NCBI RefSeq assembly: GCF_000264785.1
Contig: NZ_AFJI01000054.1
Span: forward strand, 1 to 64,000
Length of the DNA stretch: 64,000 bases
Source of the DNA: Edwardsiella ictaluri ATCC 33202
GTDB lineage: Bacteria; Pseudomonadota; Gammaproteobacteria; Enterobacterales; Enterobacteriaceae
Direction: 5' to 3'
Numbering within the stretch: position 1 is the first letter of the stretch; each line of letters begins with the position of its first letter. The position numbers were made by a program, and so were the translations under genes. Positions 21,501 to 29,332 of the stretch are shown here, in pieces. A model generated the notes under the pieces. The model was given only the letters and a program-made list of their open reading frames with translations, made no database searches and had not been told where the DNA came from.

Positions 21501-21643
21501 GCTATACCAAAAAAGCAGACTGGATTGGCGATCGTTTTAAGGAACGAGAGCTTGCCCGTGCACTGCGTGAAGAAACCGCCAGTTATAACGTCAATATTGA
21601 TGACGTTCTTGAGCTTGCCCGTAAGCAAAAGGAATACCACTGA
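18548..21643 (+). CDS. hsdR: Type I restriction endonuclease subunit HsdR
   Basis: Motor and nuclease subunit. At 1031 residues it is full length. The N-terminal PD-(D/E)XK-type nuclease is seen in RPDLVLYVNGIALGVIELKR near 135-155. The SF2 translocase follows: Walker A HTQGSGKS near 280, DECH box in VFVDECHRTQSG, FIGFTGTPL, and motif VI region ICRVNRLDG. The C-terminal helical region joins HsdM. It starts at TTG and overlaps the next gene by one base. The darTG pair and a repeat separate it from hsdS, an unusual spacing for an hsd operon. Confidence 0.95.
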   Translation: MSTIGQRERATQERLIQFFVKDLGYRYLGRSAGDADDSNIDTDILSAWLKRRGVSDTLITRVLRQLDSAAALGEGKKLYYANKEVYRLLRYGVKEKEGAGEQNQTVWLIDWANPEANDFAIADEVTVNGEYSKRPDLVLYVNGIALGVIELKRSSVHVSEGIRQNLDNQKKTFIRNFFTTIQLVMAGNDTQGLRYGTIETPEKYYLEWKEENTGIYTHKLDFHLSRLCSKSRLLDIVHNYMAFDAGVKKLCRHNQFFGVEAAKQHIARREGGIIWHTQGSGKSLTMVWLAKWIRENVPNSRVLIVTDRTELDEQIESVFMGVDEEIYRTSSGSDLIATLNHPNPWLICSLVHKFGRRSEAEDAAATDDFITELQQSLTKTFRAKGDLFVFVDECHRTQSGKLHDAMTAILPEALFIGFTGTPLMKKDKKKSVEVFGPYIHTYKFDEAVADGVVLDLRYEARDIDQYLTSEKKVDDWFEAKTRGLSNLAKTQLKQKWGSMQKLLSSKSRLEQIVNDILLDMDTRPRLMDGRGNAMLVCSSVYQACKVYEMFSQTDLAGKVAIVTSFRPDAASIKGEETGAGLTEKLFKFSTYRKMLADYFEQSEEKVAGRIAEFERDVKQRFINEPGQMRLLIVVDKLLTGFDAPSATYLYIDKTMTDHTLFQAICRVNRLDGEDKEYGYIIDYKDLFRSLDKAITDYTAGAFDDYDRDDVDGLLKNRLEQAKLDLDSALEVVRSLCEPVKAPRELQDYQHYFCGQSGENQAVLGEKEALRLSFYQNVARLLRAYASLANEMQEAGYTNEEVESIRAEVAKFERLRYDIKLTSGDLLDMKRFEPAMRHLLDMYVRADGSEVLMDFEELSLIELIVEKGAAATAALPDEIRNNQDAMAETIENNVRKTIVDENPVNPKYYGRMSLLLDELITLRRQNALDYQQYLERIRDLSKQVIRPEQTNGASYPETMDTQAKRAFYDNFGHDEVLATRIDTTIRYTKKADWIGDRFKERELARALREETASYNVNIDDVLELARKQKEYH

Positions 21644-22359
21644 TGCCGGTCATGCAGATAGGCACGCTGCGCTTGCAGGTTAACCGTAAGGCAATTAAGA
21701 ACTTGCATATCAGCGTCCTGCCGCCTGACGGCAAAGTCCGCGTTTCAGCCCCGGAACACATGACAGAAACGGCGATACGGATGGCGGTCGCTTCCCGCTT
21801 TCGCTGGATCCGAAAACAACAGCAGGATTTCGCCAGACAGCCACGCCAGTCCGAACGGGAAATGGTCAGCGGAGAATGCCACTATCTTTGGGGTCGTAAA
21901 TATCGTTTGTTTGTGATCGAGCGTCAGGGACGTCATGAGGTGAAAATTGCGGGAAATAATAAACTCCAGCTTTATGTTCAGCCAGGAACCAGCAACGAAA
22001 ATAAGGCACTGGTATTAACCGACTTTTATCGGCATGAGTTGAAACGGCAGGTCGCTAAATTACTGCCCGAATGGCAGGACAGAACCGGTGTTTCCGCGAC
22101 GTTCTGGGGCATTAAAAAGATGAAAACCTTTTGGGGCACCTGTAATACCACCACAAAGCGAGTCTGGCTCAATCTGGAGCTGATCAAGAAACCACCTGAG
22201 TGTCTGGAGTATATTCTGGTGCATGAACTGGTTCACTTACTGGAGCGTCATCATAATGAGCGCTTCCGTCTACATATGGACCGCTTGATCCCTAACTGGC
22301 GCGAGCGGCGAGATTTGCTCAATAAGATGCCGCTGGCGTTTGAGGCGTGGGAGTATTGA
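21643..22359 (+). CDS. YgjP-like M48-type metallopeptidase
   Basis: DUF45/YgjP-family protein of 238 residues. The zinc motif HELVHLLERHHNERF is near 197, with the preceding LIKKPPECLEYILVHE typical of the family. The segment FWGTCNTTTKRVWLNLEL is another family landmark (usually WGSC). Such genes recur at the end of type I restriction operons, but I know of no established role there. ATG 21643 overlaps the hsdR stop, so it belongs to the same operon. It might process a protein of the system, or be a passenger. Confidence 0.88.
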   Translation: MPVMQIGTLRLQVNRKAIKNLHISVLPPDGKVRVSAPEHMTETAIRMAVASRFRWIRKQQQDFARQPRQSEREMVSGECHYLWGRKYRLFVIERQGRHEVKIAGNNKLQLYVQPGTSNENKALVLTDFYRHELKRQVAKLLPEWQDRTGVSATFWGIKKMKTFWGTCNTTTKRVWLNLELIKKPPECLEYILVHELVHLLERHHNERFRLHMDRLIPNWRERRDLLNKMPLAFEAWEY

Positions 22360-22552
22360 CCACCGGTATACCGTTGGGCGCCTTGTCCCTCTTCATATTA
22401 CCGGAGGGGGCGGTGGTTGCCATTGCGGGCAATTGCTACAGTCACCTATAAGGCGTCACTCCAGAGGCCTTTGAACGGACCTCGTCGGGAGGACAGAATT
22501 TGTCTATGGTTTTGGGAGCAGTCCAATCCAAAAATAGCATAGGTTGAGAGGT

Positions 22553-22578
22553 GGCTGAAGGCGCGACCTCCTTCAGCC
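22553..22578. terminator. Hairpin between R-M operon and the next gene
   Basis: Perfect 9-base arms GGCTGAAGG / CCTTCAGCC around an eight-base loop, placed 11 bases beyond the stop of the minus-strand gene ending at 22590. No T run, so termination is only likely. The 22360-22589 stretch has no other structure I recognise. Confidence 0.5.
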
Positions 22579-22589
22579 ATCGTGATTGT

Positions 22590-23144
22590 TTAACGCAAAG
22601 TAGAAGTATCGGTGATACGCACGTAGATGTTCCCATCCTTCTGCATATCGGTGGTGACGGGTACCTCGTTACCGTTAGTGATCAATACGGTGCCACGATA
22701 GAACTCGGTGCCTTCCACCCGGTTCAGCTCCATGGTCTTGACACAGGATCCTTCAATGCGGTTATCGTGCATGATTTCCGTCACCAGTTCGCAGGTGCGG
22801 GTTTTCACCTGCTGATTGGAGTCCTTGGCCTCATCCGCCAGGCTGATCAGCACCATTACCACGATGGATACGCACCAGAGCAGAAACAGGGGATGTTTGG
22901 CCCGGCTGTCCAGAGTGTCGCGTTTCCACAGATAGACCGGTGACAGCAGCCACCACCAGAATGAGGGAGACTTCACCCCGGCCTGTTTGCGTTGCTTACG
23001 GTCGGTGTAAACATAAAAAATGCAGCTGCCGAGGCTGGCGGGCCCGATGATTGCCGGGTTAATCCAGATACCAATTATAGATAAAATAAGCGGAACCATG
23101 ATCAGGCTCAGGGCATTTATATCTGATTTATTGAAATTGAACAT
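22590..23144 (-). CDS. Hypothetical inner-membrane protein
   Basis: I do not recognise this 184-residue protein. The ATG at 23144 has a good upstream GGAAA. Two hydrophobic segments near residues 13-45 (SLIMVPLILSIIGIWI, IGPASLGSCIFYVY) and one near 82-101 (LFLLWCVSIVVMVLISL) predict membrane insertion. They are separated by a basic loop with the aromatic run PSFWWWLLSPVYLWKR. The C-terminal 85 residues look globular and probably face the periplasm, with two cysteines (RTCELV, GSCVKT) that could pair. No neighbour suggests a function. Confidence 0.7.
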   Translation of the reverse strand: MFNFNKSDINALSLIMVPLILSIIGIWINPAIIGPASLGSCIFYVYTDRKQRKQAGVKSPSFWWWLLSPVYLWKRDTLDSRAKHPLFLLWCVSIVVMVLISLADEAKDSNQQVKTRTCELVTEIMHDNRIEGSCVKTMELNRVEGTEFYRGTVLITNGNEVPVTTDMQKDGNIYVRITDTSTLR

Positions 23145-23375
23145 AACGTGTTTCCTTTTGCATTTTAACCACACCAAATAGCGCCTTTCGGCATATGTAA
23201 AGCGAACTAAGATAAATTTATCGTTTTTAGTACTGCGGATATTGCCTGACTTATCGTGCGCTGTATAAAATTAGTCCACGGGTCGCGTGGTGTTGGCATT
23301 TTATACAAATTCATGCATTTGCTCTGTATCTCAATTGGCAGGATGCAACGATACGGAGCGGGGATTAACGATTAA

Positions 23376-23591
23376 TTAAGTGTTGGATGGGGCATCCGCA
23401 CAAATAAGATAACAAGCAATGATTTATTTTATAATACAAATGATTTTATCACGGTCGAGGTTCTTCTTAAAGAAAAAGAAAGCCTTACATTCTATTCACA
23501 TTATCGCCACGATGGCCTGCAAGAATTGGAAAAGAAAGTCAGGCGATTAAATGGGAATAGCGTGTTAACGTTACAGCGTAAACCCGCTTGA
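23376..23591 (+). pseudogene. Gene fragment without start, unknown family
   Basis: An open stretch of 71 codons follows a TAA and ends at TGA 23589. It has no ATG, but from TSNDLFYNTNDFITVEV onward its composition looks like real protein (EVLLKEKESLTFYSHYRHDGL, LEKKVRRLNG). It may be the C-terminal end of a lost gene. The surrounding 23145-23800 is AT-rich and otherwise empty. Confidence 0.3.
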
Positions 23592-23797
23592 TATCCATAT
23601 ATTCTTGATGTTTTTTTAACTTTTACCCATCAGAGCATACACTTGCTGCATCCGGCGATTGAGGGATCCGGGGGCGCTCGCCGAGTCTTTGGCGTGTCAG
23701 CATGTGGTTGCCAATGAGGAGCCGGTCACCTGATGCAATCGGTGGCAGAAAGGAGTACAAAGCGGCTACGGGTAGGCTGCAAGCCGGATATCAGACG

Positions 23798-23926
23798 CCG
23801 ACAGAAGCGACGGTGTTGATGGTGCTGGATGCGTTTGCAGAGCTCTGGGACGAAAAATATCTGCAGATCAGCACAAGCTGGCGTATCGATCGGGAAGATC
23901 TCAATGCGTTATTCAGCTATCTGTAA
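23798..23926 (+). pseudogene. IS256-family transposase C-terminal scrap
   Basis: The last 37 or so residues of the open frame (LDAFAELWDEKYLQISTSWR, DREDLNALFSYL) match the conserved end of mutator/IS256 transposases (typically KWD-KYP-IS-SWR-NW--L--FF-YP). Nothing upstream continues the match, so only the tail remains. It marks an old transposon event. Confidence 0.65.
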
Positions 23927-24371
23927 AGCTATCTACAGCATACGTAGCGGCGGATCGCGGGTGAGTCCGGGCAGCACAGTGGAGCACTCATCATGGTAAA
24001 AATGGAATCAATCAATCCCCTATGCCGTTCGCCGCGTCAGGCAAAGTACGTTGTTTTAACATGGTGGTCGTGATGGTCAGGTCAGAATGGCGCTGAGATC
24101 CTCCCCGTGATGAAGCTACAGGCGGCTCGCTTCAAGCCTGAATCACCTCATCGCGTAATCCACGGTTAATGATGGCGCTATTGTCGGTGCACCAGTGGAT
24201 AATACGGATCCTCTGCTTTGCTACGGGACACACTGTGTTGCAGGGTGGTCGCTGATCTGATCCTTCAACCCGGCAAAATTTTGACCTGTTCAGCAAAGCC
24301 AGTGGGTGATAATAGTGGAACGGTATCTATGAGTTACACGGTAAGTGGTGCATGTGATGATCCTGTAGGGG
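23927..24371. other. Intergenic stretch, nothing recognised
   Basis: 445 bases with only short ORFs that lack sensible composition or ribosome sites. It is probably degraded mobile DNA, given the transposase scrap at its left edge. Confidence 0.4.
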
Positions 24372-24914
24372 CTATTTTTTCAAAGTTATTTGTCTTAATG
24401 AATACCACAAACGTTCTTTATCACTGTTTTTTAAGTGGTGTTGATTAAGCCTTTTCATAAAGTCAGTTTTGTCGGTAAACCGCTCGCCCCTGGTCAGTTT
24501 CGTTCTGACACCGGTAAGAATATTGGTATTTAAGACGCTGATTTGTTCTCTTACCTGCTCTAGAGACTCAGGTTGCCAATCTTTTTCCGGTATAGATAAC
24601 CAGTCAGCACGATAGCGGTACTGAATCGCTTTAGCTGCATCCATTTGTGCCTGTATAAAGGACTTTACCGACTCGCCATCCAACCCCAACTGTTTTGCCT
24701 CGTTCACGGTGTTTGCTAATACTTTATCCTCCTGAGATAAATCCTCAATGGCAAGGTGGTTATTTGCTTTGTATCCTGCAACGTCCTTCATATAAGACAA
24801 GCGCTGATTAATCAATGCAACTACGTCTTCCGTGTTGATTGCTTCAGCCAATGCGGTGGTGGAAAAAAATAACCCAGCAAAAACAAGCAGTTTTCTTGAT
24901 GTTTTACTGTTCAC
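24372..24914 (-). CDS. Secreted (periplasmic) chorismate mutase, AroQ-gamma class
   Basis: Converts chorismate to prephenate, outside the cytoplasm. The 180-residue protein has a signal peptide (KLLVFAGLFFSTTALAEA, about 1-24) and the all-helical AroQ domain: LINQRLSYMKDVAGYKANNHLAIED with the active-site Arg/Lys pattern, DAAKAIQYRYRADWL, and a C-terminal extension typical of the gamma class. The start is GTG, chosen because GAGGAGAGG lies just upstream. Exported chorismate mutases occur in several enterobacteria and in mycobacteria; their purpose is unclear. It stands alone in a transposon-scarred patch. Confidence 0.9.
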   Translation of the reverse strand: MNSKTSRKLLVFAGLFFSTTALAEAINTEDVVALINQRLSYMKDVAGYKANNHLAIEDLSQEDKVLANTVNEAKQLGLDGESVKSFIQAQMDAAKAIQYRYRADWLSIPEKDWQPESLEQVREQISVLNTNILTGVRTKLTRGERFTDKTDFMKRLNQHHLKNSDKERLWYSLRQITLKK

Positions 24915-25198
24915 TTAACCTCTCCTCTTTTATTGGTAAACCGGTTCATCTGTGTGATTAATGCTGAATTCCACAAGGAATTATCTCCCGATATGTTACT
25001 GTATAGCCTATTCATAATCGTTTGTTTTATGGACTTCACTTCCATAAATGTCATGATCTGTATACCCTCCGCGGTGCAGGGTTACCGGCCGAACATAAAA
25101 TCGGTTATTGCGGGTACAGAAAGTTGCCGTTAATGAGGTTGGAGCACGCCAGACTGCGCTCAGGATGCTCTCTCAGGCGCGCTGTATAAGTCAAACCA

Positions 25199-25230
25199 CA
25201 TGTGAATAAATGATAAGATTTATCCACATG
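25199..25230. repeat. AT-rich inverted repeat downstream of amidase gene
   Basis: Arms CATGTGAATAAAT (25199-25211) and ATTTATCCACATG (25218-25230) pair at 12 of 13 positions around a six-base loop. It lies 28 bases beyond the amidase stop. It could be a weak terminator or an operator-like palindrome. The rest of 24915-25257 holds nothing I recognise. Confidence 0.5.
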
Positions 25231-25257
25231 CAGGGCGCTCAGATTTTTGGGATGTAA

Positions 25258-26028
25258 TTACTTTTCCGGGAAATATTTTTCTACCAGCGCATAGAGAATT
25301 GCCGTTGTTTCAGCATCAGCGCCACCATCATAATTTTTTTGTCGGAAGTGAAGCTGAAATGCACGGATTAAATTTCTGTATCCACTTTCTTTTCCTGCAT
25401 CTGAAGTATCATATCCGTATGTTTTTAACTTGGCAATAATATCTGCTTTAGCTGGCAGCGATTTGCTGAACTGCGCCAGATAGTGCTGCATGGTCGACTC
25501 TTCATACCATGCGCCGATGCCTGCTTCATAAAGCGCTTTCCACGGGAAAGCCGCCCCGGGATCGCTTTTTCTCCCTGGGGCAATATCGCTGTGCCCGACA
25601 ATATTCGTAGGCGTAATATCGGGATATCTCTGCAGAATATTGGCGGCCAGCTCTTTAATTGCTGCAATTTGTGTTGGGTTATACGGCGGGAATACAAATA
25701 CGTTATTATTGTCAGTCGCCAGATTAACTATCTCAATACCGATGGCCGTGTCATTCAGATTAGTACGTCCAGCCCATGAGCTGCTACCTGCATGCCAGGA
25801 CCGCTCATTTTCATCAACCAGATTGAAAATACGCATATCGTTAAAACCGGCATCGATATACGTTTTTTCTGAAGGGTCAGGAATAAGATAGTGGGCGCTG
25901 ACGGAAGATCCGGTCAACGCGGCAACTGACGCCTTAAAATTAATAGCGGTGTAATGCATAACCAGGAAGCGAACACGGCGGTTGAAACTTTTCACCGATC
26001 GATAGCTATTATAATCAATGGAATACAT
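25258..26028 (-). CDS. AmiD-like N-acetylmuramoyl-L-alanine amidase without signal peptide
   Basis: Amidase_2 (zinc) domain at about 1-175 followed by a C-terminal peptidoglycan-binding-like domain (AKLKTYGYD to the end), the layout of E. coli AmiD. Zinc ligand regions FLVMHYTAINF, GHSDIAPGRKSDPG and a conserved ERSWHAG are visible. AmiD is an outer-membrane lipoprotein, but here the chosen ATG (AAAAAGGAG upstream) starts directly in the amidase domain; the longer frame begins with hydrophobic residues but has no good ribosome site. Without export it could be a lysis enzyme, a type VI cargo, or reach the wall some other way. 256 residues. Confidence 0.88.
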   Translation of the reverse strand: MYSIDYNSYRSVKSFNRRVRFLVMHYTAINFKASVAALTGSSVSAHYLIPDPSEKTYIDAGFNDMRIFNLVDENERSWHAGSSSWAGRTNLNDTAIGIEIVNLATDNNNVFVFPPYNPTQIAAIKELAANILQRYPDITPTNIVGHSDIAPGRKSDPGAAFPWKALYEAGIGAWYEESTMQHYLAQFSKSLPAKADIIAKLKTYGYDTSDAGKESGYRNLIRAFQLHFRQKNYDGGADAETTAILYALVEKYFPEK

Positions 26029-27112
26029 AGCAAACTCCTTTTTTATAGTATAAGCCAGTAATACCAGTATGTATGACAACAAAATGTATACAAGGTTGAT
26101 ATAGACGTGATCCCGGGGGCATTTTTGTGGCGTAATTTGTGGTCATTGTTAGTGGGGGGGAAAAGCCAGGCGTATCTCAATAACCACGCAGCACCGGCGT
26201 TCACCTGGGGGAGTTCAGCCCGCATTGCACGGTCTGGTCAAACGCCAAATCCCCCTCCAACCTGGGCGATGCCGCCCGGCGCAGCCGTTTATGATAGGGG
26301 CGCGGCGACTGATGCGTGAAAACGACCTGCCAACCCATGATGAAAATCATGCCAGATCGCTTATCGTCATGTTATTGCGTCAAGGCGGTATGAGCGTCAG
26401 CGAGGTTACAAACATCGTCTGTGCTGCCCGCTTACCTGGTGGAATATGAACATGAGGAGACGCGGCTTGTCACCGGGCAGGGTATCGGGCGAGCGCGGCC
26501 TTTGGGGGAGGCTGGCCATGCGGTGTTTGATCCGGGTGCAGCCGATATCAACCATATTGACCTTAAGCCAAACATTGGCGCGGATGGGATGCACAAAGGG
26601 CAACAGAGACGCATCGTCATGCAGGGGCAGACCCAGACGCATTATCAGGGCGGCGCATTCGGGCCGGGCCGCGTTCACGACGTTGGCGATAGCAGCAGGA
26701 TCCTGATCGAGTTATTCAGTTGTCGGGGACATGCTGTGAGCATACCGGCGCGCGCAAACCCCTGGACAGCGATTGATGGCTGCGCCATGTATAAAAGCCG
26801 CATGGTGGAGCGACGGCGGGAGCGAAACGCGGGGTTCCGGTTGCTGTTCCCTGTAATGCCTTCGCCGTGGCGGAATCCGGTAAAACGGCTGTGGCCGTCG
26901 CAATGTGAGACCCGCCAGCGTCGTTACATGTGGCCATTACTGTACGTGCACATCAGTTGATGCATACCCCGGATAAGCAGCATGGCCGGGTAAGCGCGCC
27001 GTGGTATTGGGCGCAGCGATTCAGGGTGTCGGATAGCCGCCCCCGGCCGACGGCAAAATCCCCGGGAGCCTGTGGGTTCCCGGGATAATACGGTTGACGG
27101 GGCGACAGCATA
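26029..27112. other. Long intergenic stretch with no convincing gene
   Basis: About 1.1 kb. Several overlapping ORFs exist on both strands, the longest near 26421-26960 (plus) and 26406-26678 (minus), but none has a clear start site, a family I recognise, or consistent codon use. The minus-strand reading with LPLHDDASLLPFVHPIRANVW looks the most protein-like and may be a gene fragment. Treat as decayed DNA. Confidence 0.4.
27054..27085 (-). terminator. Intrinsic terminator of the phoX-like gene
   Basis: On the minus strand the stem CCCGGGA / TCCCGGG, with a ten-base loop, is followed by GGATTTTG. It starts about 28 bases after the stop of the phoX-like gene. Confidence 0.65.
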
Positions 27113-28987
27113 TCAGGCCCCGATCACGCCGCCATCCTCACGGGTGATCATCATGATGGTGGAGCGGGGTAGGCTGTTGCCACCATCGGGGAAGTGGGAT
27201 GGCGCGCCTTCTTCACCGGGATGCTGTACCCCAACAAACATGGTTTTGTAATCGGGAGAAAAGGTTAACCCGGTCATCTCGCAGGCGATGGGGCCGGTCA
27301 GGAAGCGCTTGACCTCTCCGCTCATCGGATCGCCGCACAGCATTTGGTTATTGCCCTGTCCGGCAAAGTCCCCCTGGTTGGAGTAGTTGCCATCGGTCTG
27401 GATCCACAGGCGACCCGCTTTATCAAACCCGATGCCGTCAGGGCTGTTAAACATGTTTTCGGCAGAGATGTTGTTACTGCCGGCATAGGGGGTGCCCGGA
27501 TGAACCGTTGGGTTTCCGGCGAGCAGGTAGAGATCCCAGGTGAAGTGTTCAGCGGTGTGATCGCCCCCGGCAGGCATCCAGCGTACTATCTGGCCGTAAT
27601 GGTTGGCGGCGCGTGGGTTGGGGCCGCCGACGGGTTGCCCCTCTTTGCCGCGGTTTTTGTTGTTGGTCAGGGTGCAGAATACGTGTTGGTTGTTGGGGTG
27701 TATGGCGACCCACTCTGGGCGATCCATGGTTGTCGCGCCGACCTGTGTGGCAGCGCGGCGGGCAAAGATCAGGACTTCGCCCTGGTCGTTAAAACCGTTT
27801 TCCGGGGTCAGGCCATTCTGGCCGAAGGTGAGTGCAATCCAGCGCCCGTTGCCTTTGAGTTCGTTTTCATCCATGTCGAATTGGGCGACATACAGCGTGC
27901 CGTGGTCCAGCAGATTGCGGTTGGCGGCGTCGTTGCCCGGTTGGTAGCGCTGGTGTGATACAAATCGGTACAGGTGTTCGCCGCGTTCGTCGTCGCCAAG
28001 GTAGATAACGACACGGCCGTCTTTATTGAGGGTTAGCGCGGCGTTTTCATGTTTAAACCGGCCCAGTGCGGTGCGCTTTTGCGGCACTGATTGCGGATTG
28101 TGAGGGTCGATTTCCACAACCCAGCCAAAGCGGTTGGGCTCCTGCGGGTTTTGGGTAACATCAAAGCGGGCATCGTGTTGATGCCACCGATAAATGCTGG
28201 GGGCAGCGGCAATGCCGTAGCGGGTATGGTCGGCGGTAACGCTACCCTGCCGGTCGGAGCCGAAGAAGTCATTGAAGTTCTCTTCGCAGGTCAGGTAGGT
28301 ACCCCACGGGGTTTGACCATTGGCGCAGTTATTACACGTTCCCAGCACATGGAGACCGCTGGGATCGTCCTGGGTTTTCAGTAAGTCGTGTCCTGCCGCC
28401 GGGCCGGTCATCATCATTTTGGTGTATGCCGTGATCCGGCGGTTACGCATGCCCTGGCGGTCTACGCTCCACTGGCCGTTGTTGCGTACGATCTCAACCG
28501 TGGTTACCCCAACCGCCGCCTGTGCCTTGCGCACATCTGCTGCGCTCATCGCTTTACCCTGATGGTCAAAGAGATACTCATAGTTGGTGTATTCGTTGTT
28601 GATGGCCAGCACGGCGCGGTCATCGCTGATGGGGAAGAAGCTCATCCCGTCGGTATTGTCGCCAAACTGACGTTCTTGTGCTGCGGCATCCTGCGCTTCT
28701 GGCCGGGTGAACTCCGGTGCATCTGCAAAGATAGGGTCGCCCCATGAGATCAGCGGCGTGGCGCGGTAGCCGGGGGGGACAATGATGCTGTCTGCGACGG
28801 AGGCGGCAATGGGGGTAAAGTTCAGGAGGGGGGACTGAGTCAGCGCCGCCACGGCGTTGGCGACAGGATTTAGGGCTAAAAAGGCCCCGGCGCTGGCGGC
28901 GGCGCTGCCCGCCAGAAAGTGGCGGCGTGAGAGCCGGGCGCTGATCATTTCACTGAACTGGGAGTCCTGCCGGTCATCTTTACACAT
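27113..28987 (-). CDS. PhoX-family (DUF839) Tat-exported phosphatase-like protein
   Basis: The start ATG at 28987 has a good AAGGAG and gives 624 residues. A twin-arginine signal, LSRRHFLAGSAAASAGAFLAL, is near residues 17-40, so the folded protein is exported. The DUF839/PhoX beta-propeller is indicated by YRATPLISWGDPIF, GMSFFPI, NNEYTNYEY, GTCNNCANGQTPWGTYLTCEEN, RFKHENAAL, and SPDGIGFDKAGRLWIQTDG. PhoX enzymes are calcium/iron phosphatases, often phosphate regulated. I see no convincing Pho box upstream. The substrate is unknown; distant DUF839 members may not be phosphatases. Confidence 0.88.
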   Translation of the reverse strand: MCKDDRQDSQFSEMISARLSRRHFLAGSAAASAGAFLALNPVANAVAALTQSPLLNFTPIAASVADSIIVPPGYRATPLISWGDPIFADAPEFTRPEAQDAAAQERQFGDNTDGMSFFPISDDRAVLAINNEYTNYEYLFDHQGKAMSAADVRKAQAAVGVTTVEIVRNNGQWSVDRQGMRNRRITAYTKMMMTGPAAGHDLLKTQDDPSGLHVLGTCNNCANGQTPWGTYLTCEENFNDFFGSDRQGSVTADHTRYGIAAAPSIYRWHQHDARFDVTQNPQEPNRFGWVVEIDPHNPQSVPQKRTALGRFKHENAALTLNKDGRVVIYLGDDERGEHLYRFVSHQRYQPGNDAANRNLLDHGTLYVAQFDMDENELKGNGRWIALTFGQNGLTPENGFNDQGEVLIFARRAATQVGATTMDRPEWVAIHPNNQHVFCTLTNNKNRGKEGQPVGGPNPRAANHYGQIVRWMPAGGDHTAEHFTWDLYLLAGNPTVHPGTPYAGSNNISAENMFNSPDGIGFDKAGRLWIQTDGNYSNQGDFAGQGNNQMLCGDPMSGEVKRFLTGPIACEMTGLTFSPDYKTMFVGVQHPGEEGAPSHFPDGGNSLPRSTIMMITREDGGVIGA

Positions 28988-29332
28988 TGATATGCTCCTT
29001 TGCTGTTTTTGACGCGTTCCTGCGGGGTTGCCAGGTAATGCAAATGTTGCGCAAGGATAGCCTGCCAAGATGACGGTAAAATGAATTTTATGTTTCTAAG
29101 GTGTATATTGGTTGTTATTTTTTAACGTGATGATATGTATCTAAATTATCCATGTGCTGTATGTGTAAACGCCCCAGCGATATCATCGGCGGGGCGTTTT
29201 TCCCAACGCGGGAAGTGGGCAGATCAGCGTACGATAATGCCCGGCAGGATGCTGCTCGCGCCGACGTCGGCGTCGCTGAGGGTGCCAGAGTCAACGTGGT
29301 TAACCCCGGCGCTGCCGCGTTCTCATGCGGCA
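28988..29332. other. Intergenic region between antiporter and phoX-like gene
   Basis: 345 bases. It holds the phoX-like promoter (AT-rich from about 29070 to 29150) and the hairpin listed next. Short ORFs inside have no supporting signals. Confidence 0.4.
29167..29201. terminator. Hairpin with T run downstream of the antiporter gene
   Basis: Arms AACGCCCC and GGGGCGTT are followed by TTT on the plus strand, with an A run on the left side. It lies about 130 bases past the antiporter stop and may terminate that transcript as it approaches the phoX-like gene. Confidence 0.5.

Noticed and set aside
26421-26960. 179-codon plus-strand ORF
   Set aside because: No start signal or recognisable domain, and an equally open frame exists on the other strand. 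Left as part of the empty stretch.
28988-29110. Pho box upstream of the phoX-like gene
   Set aside because: Only a loose CCGTCAT half-site; the second half is not convincing.
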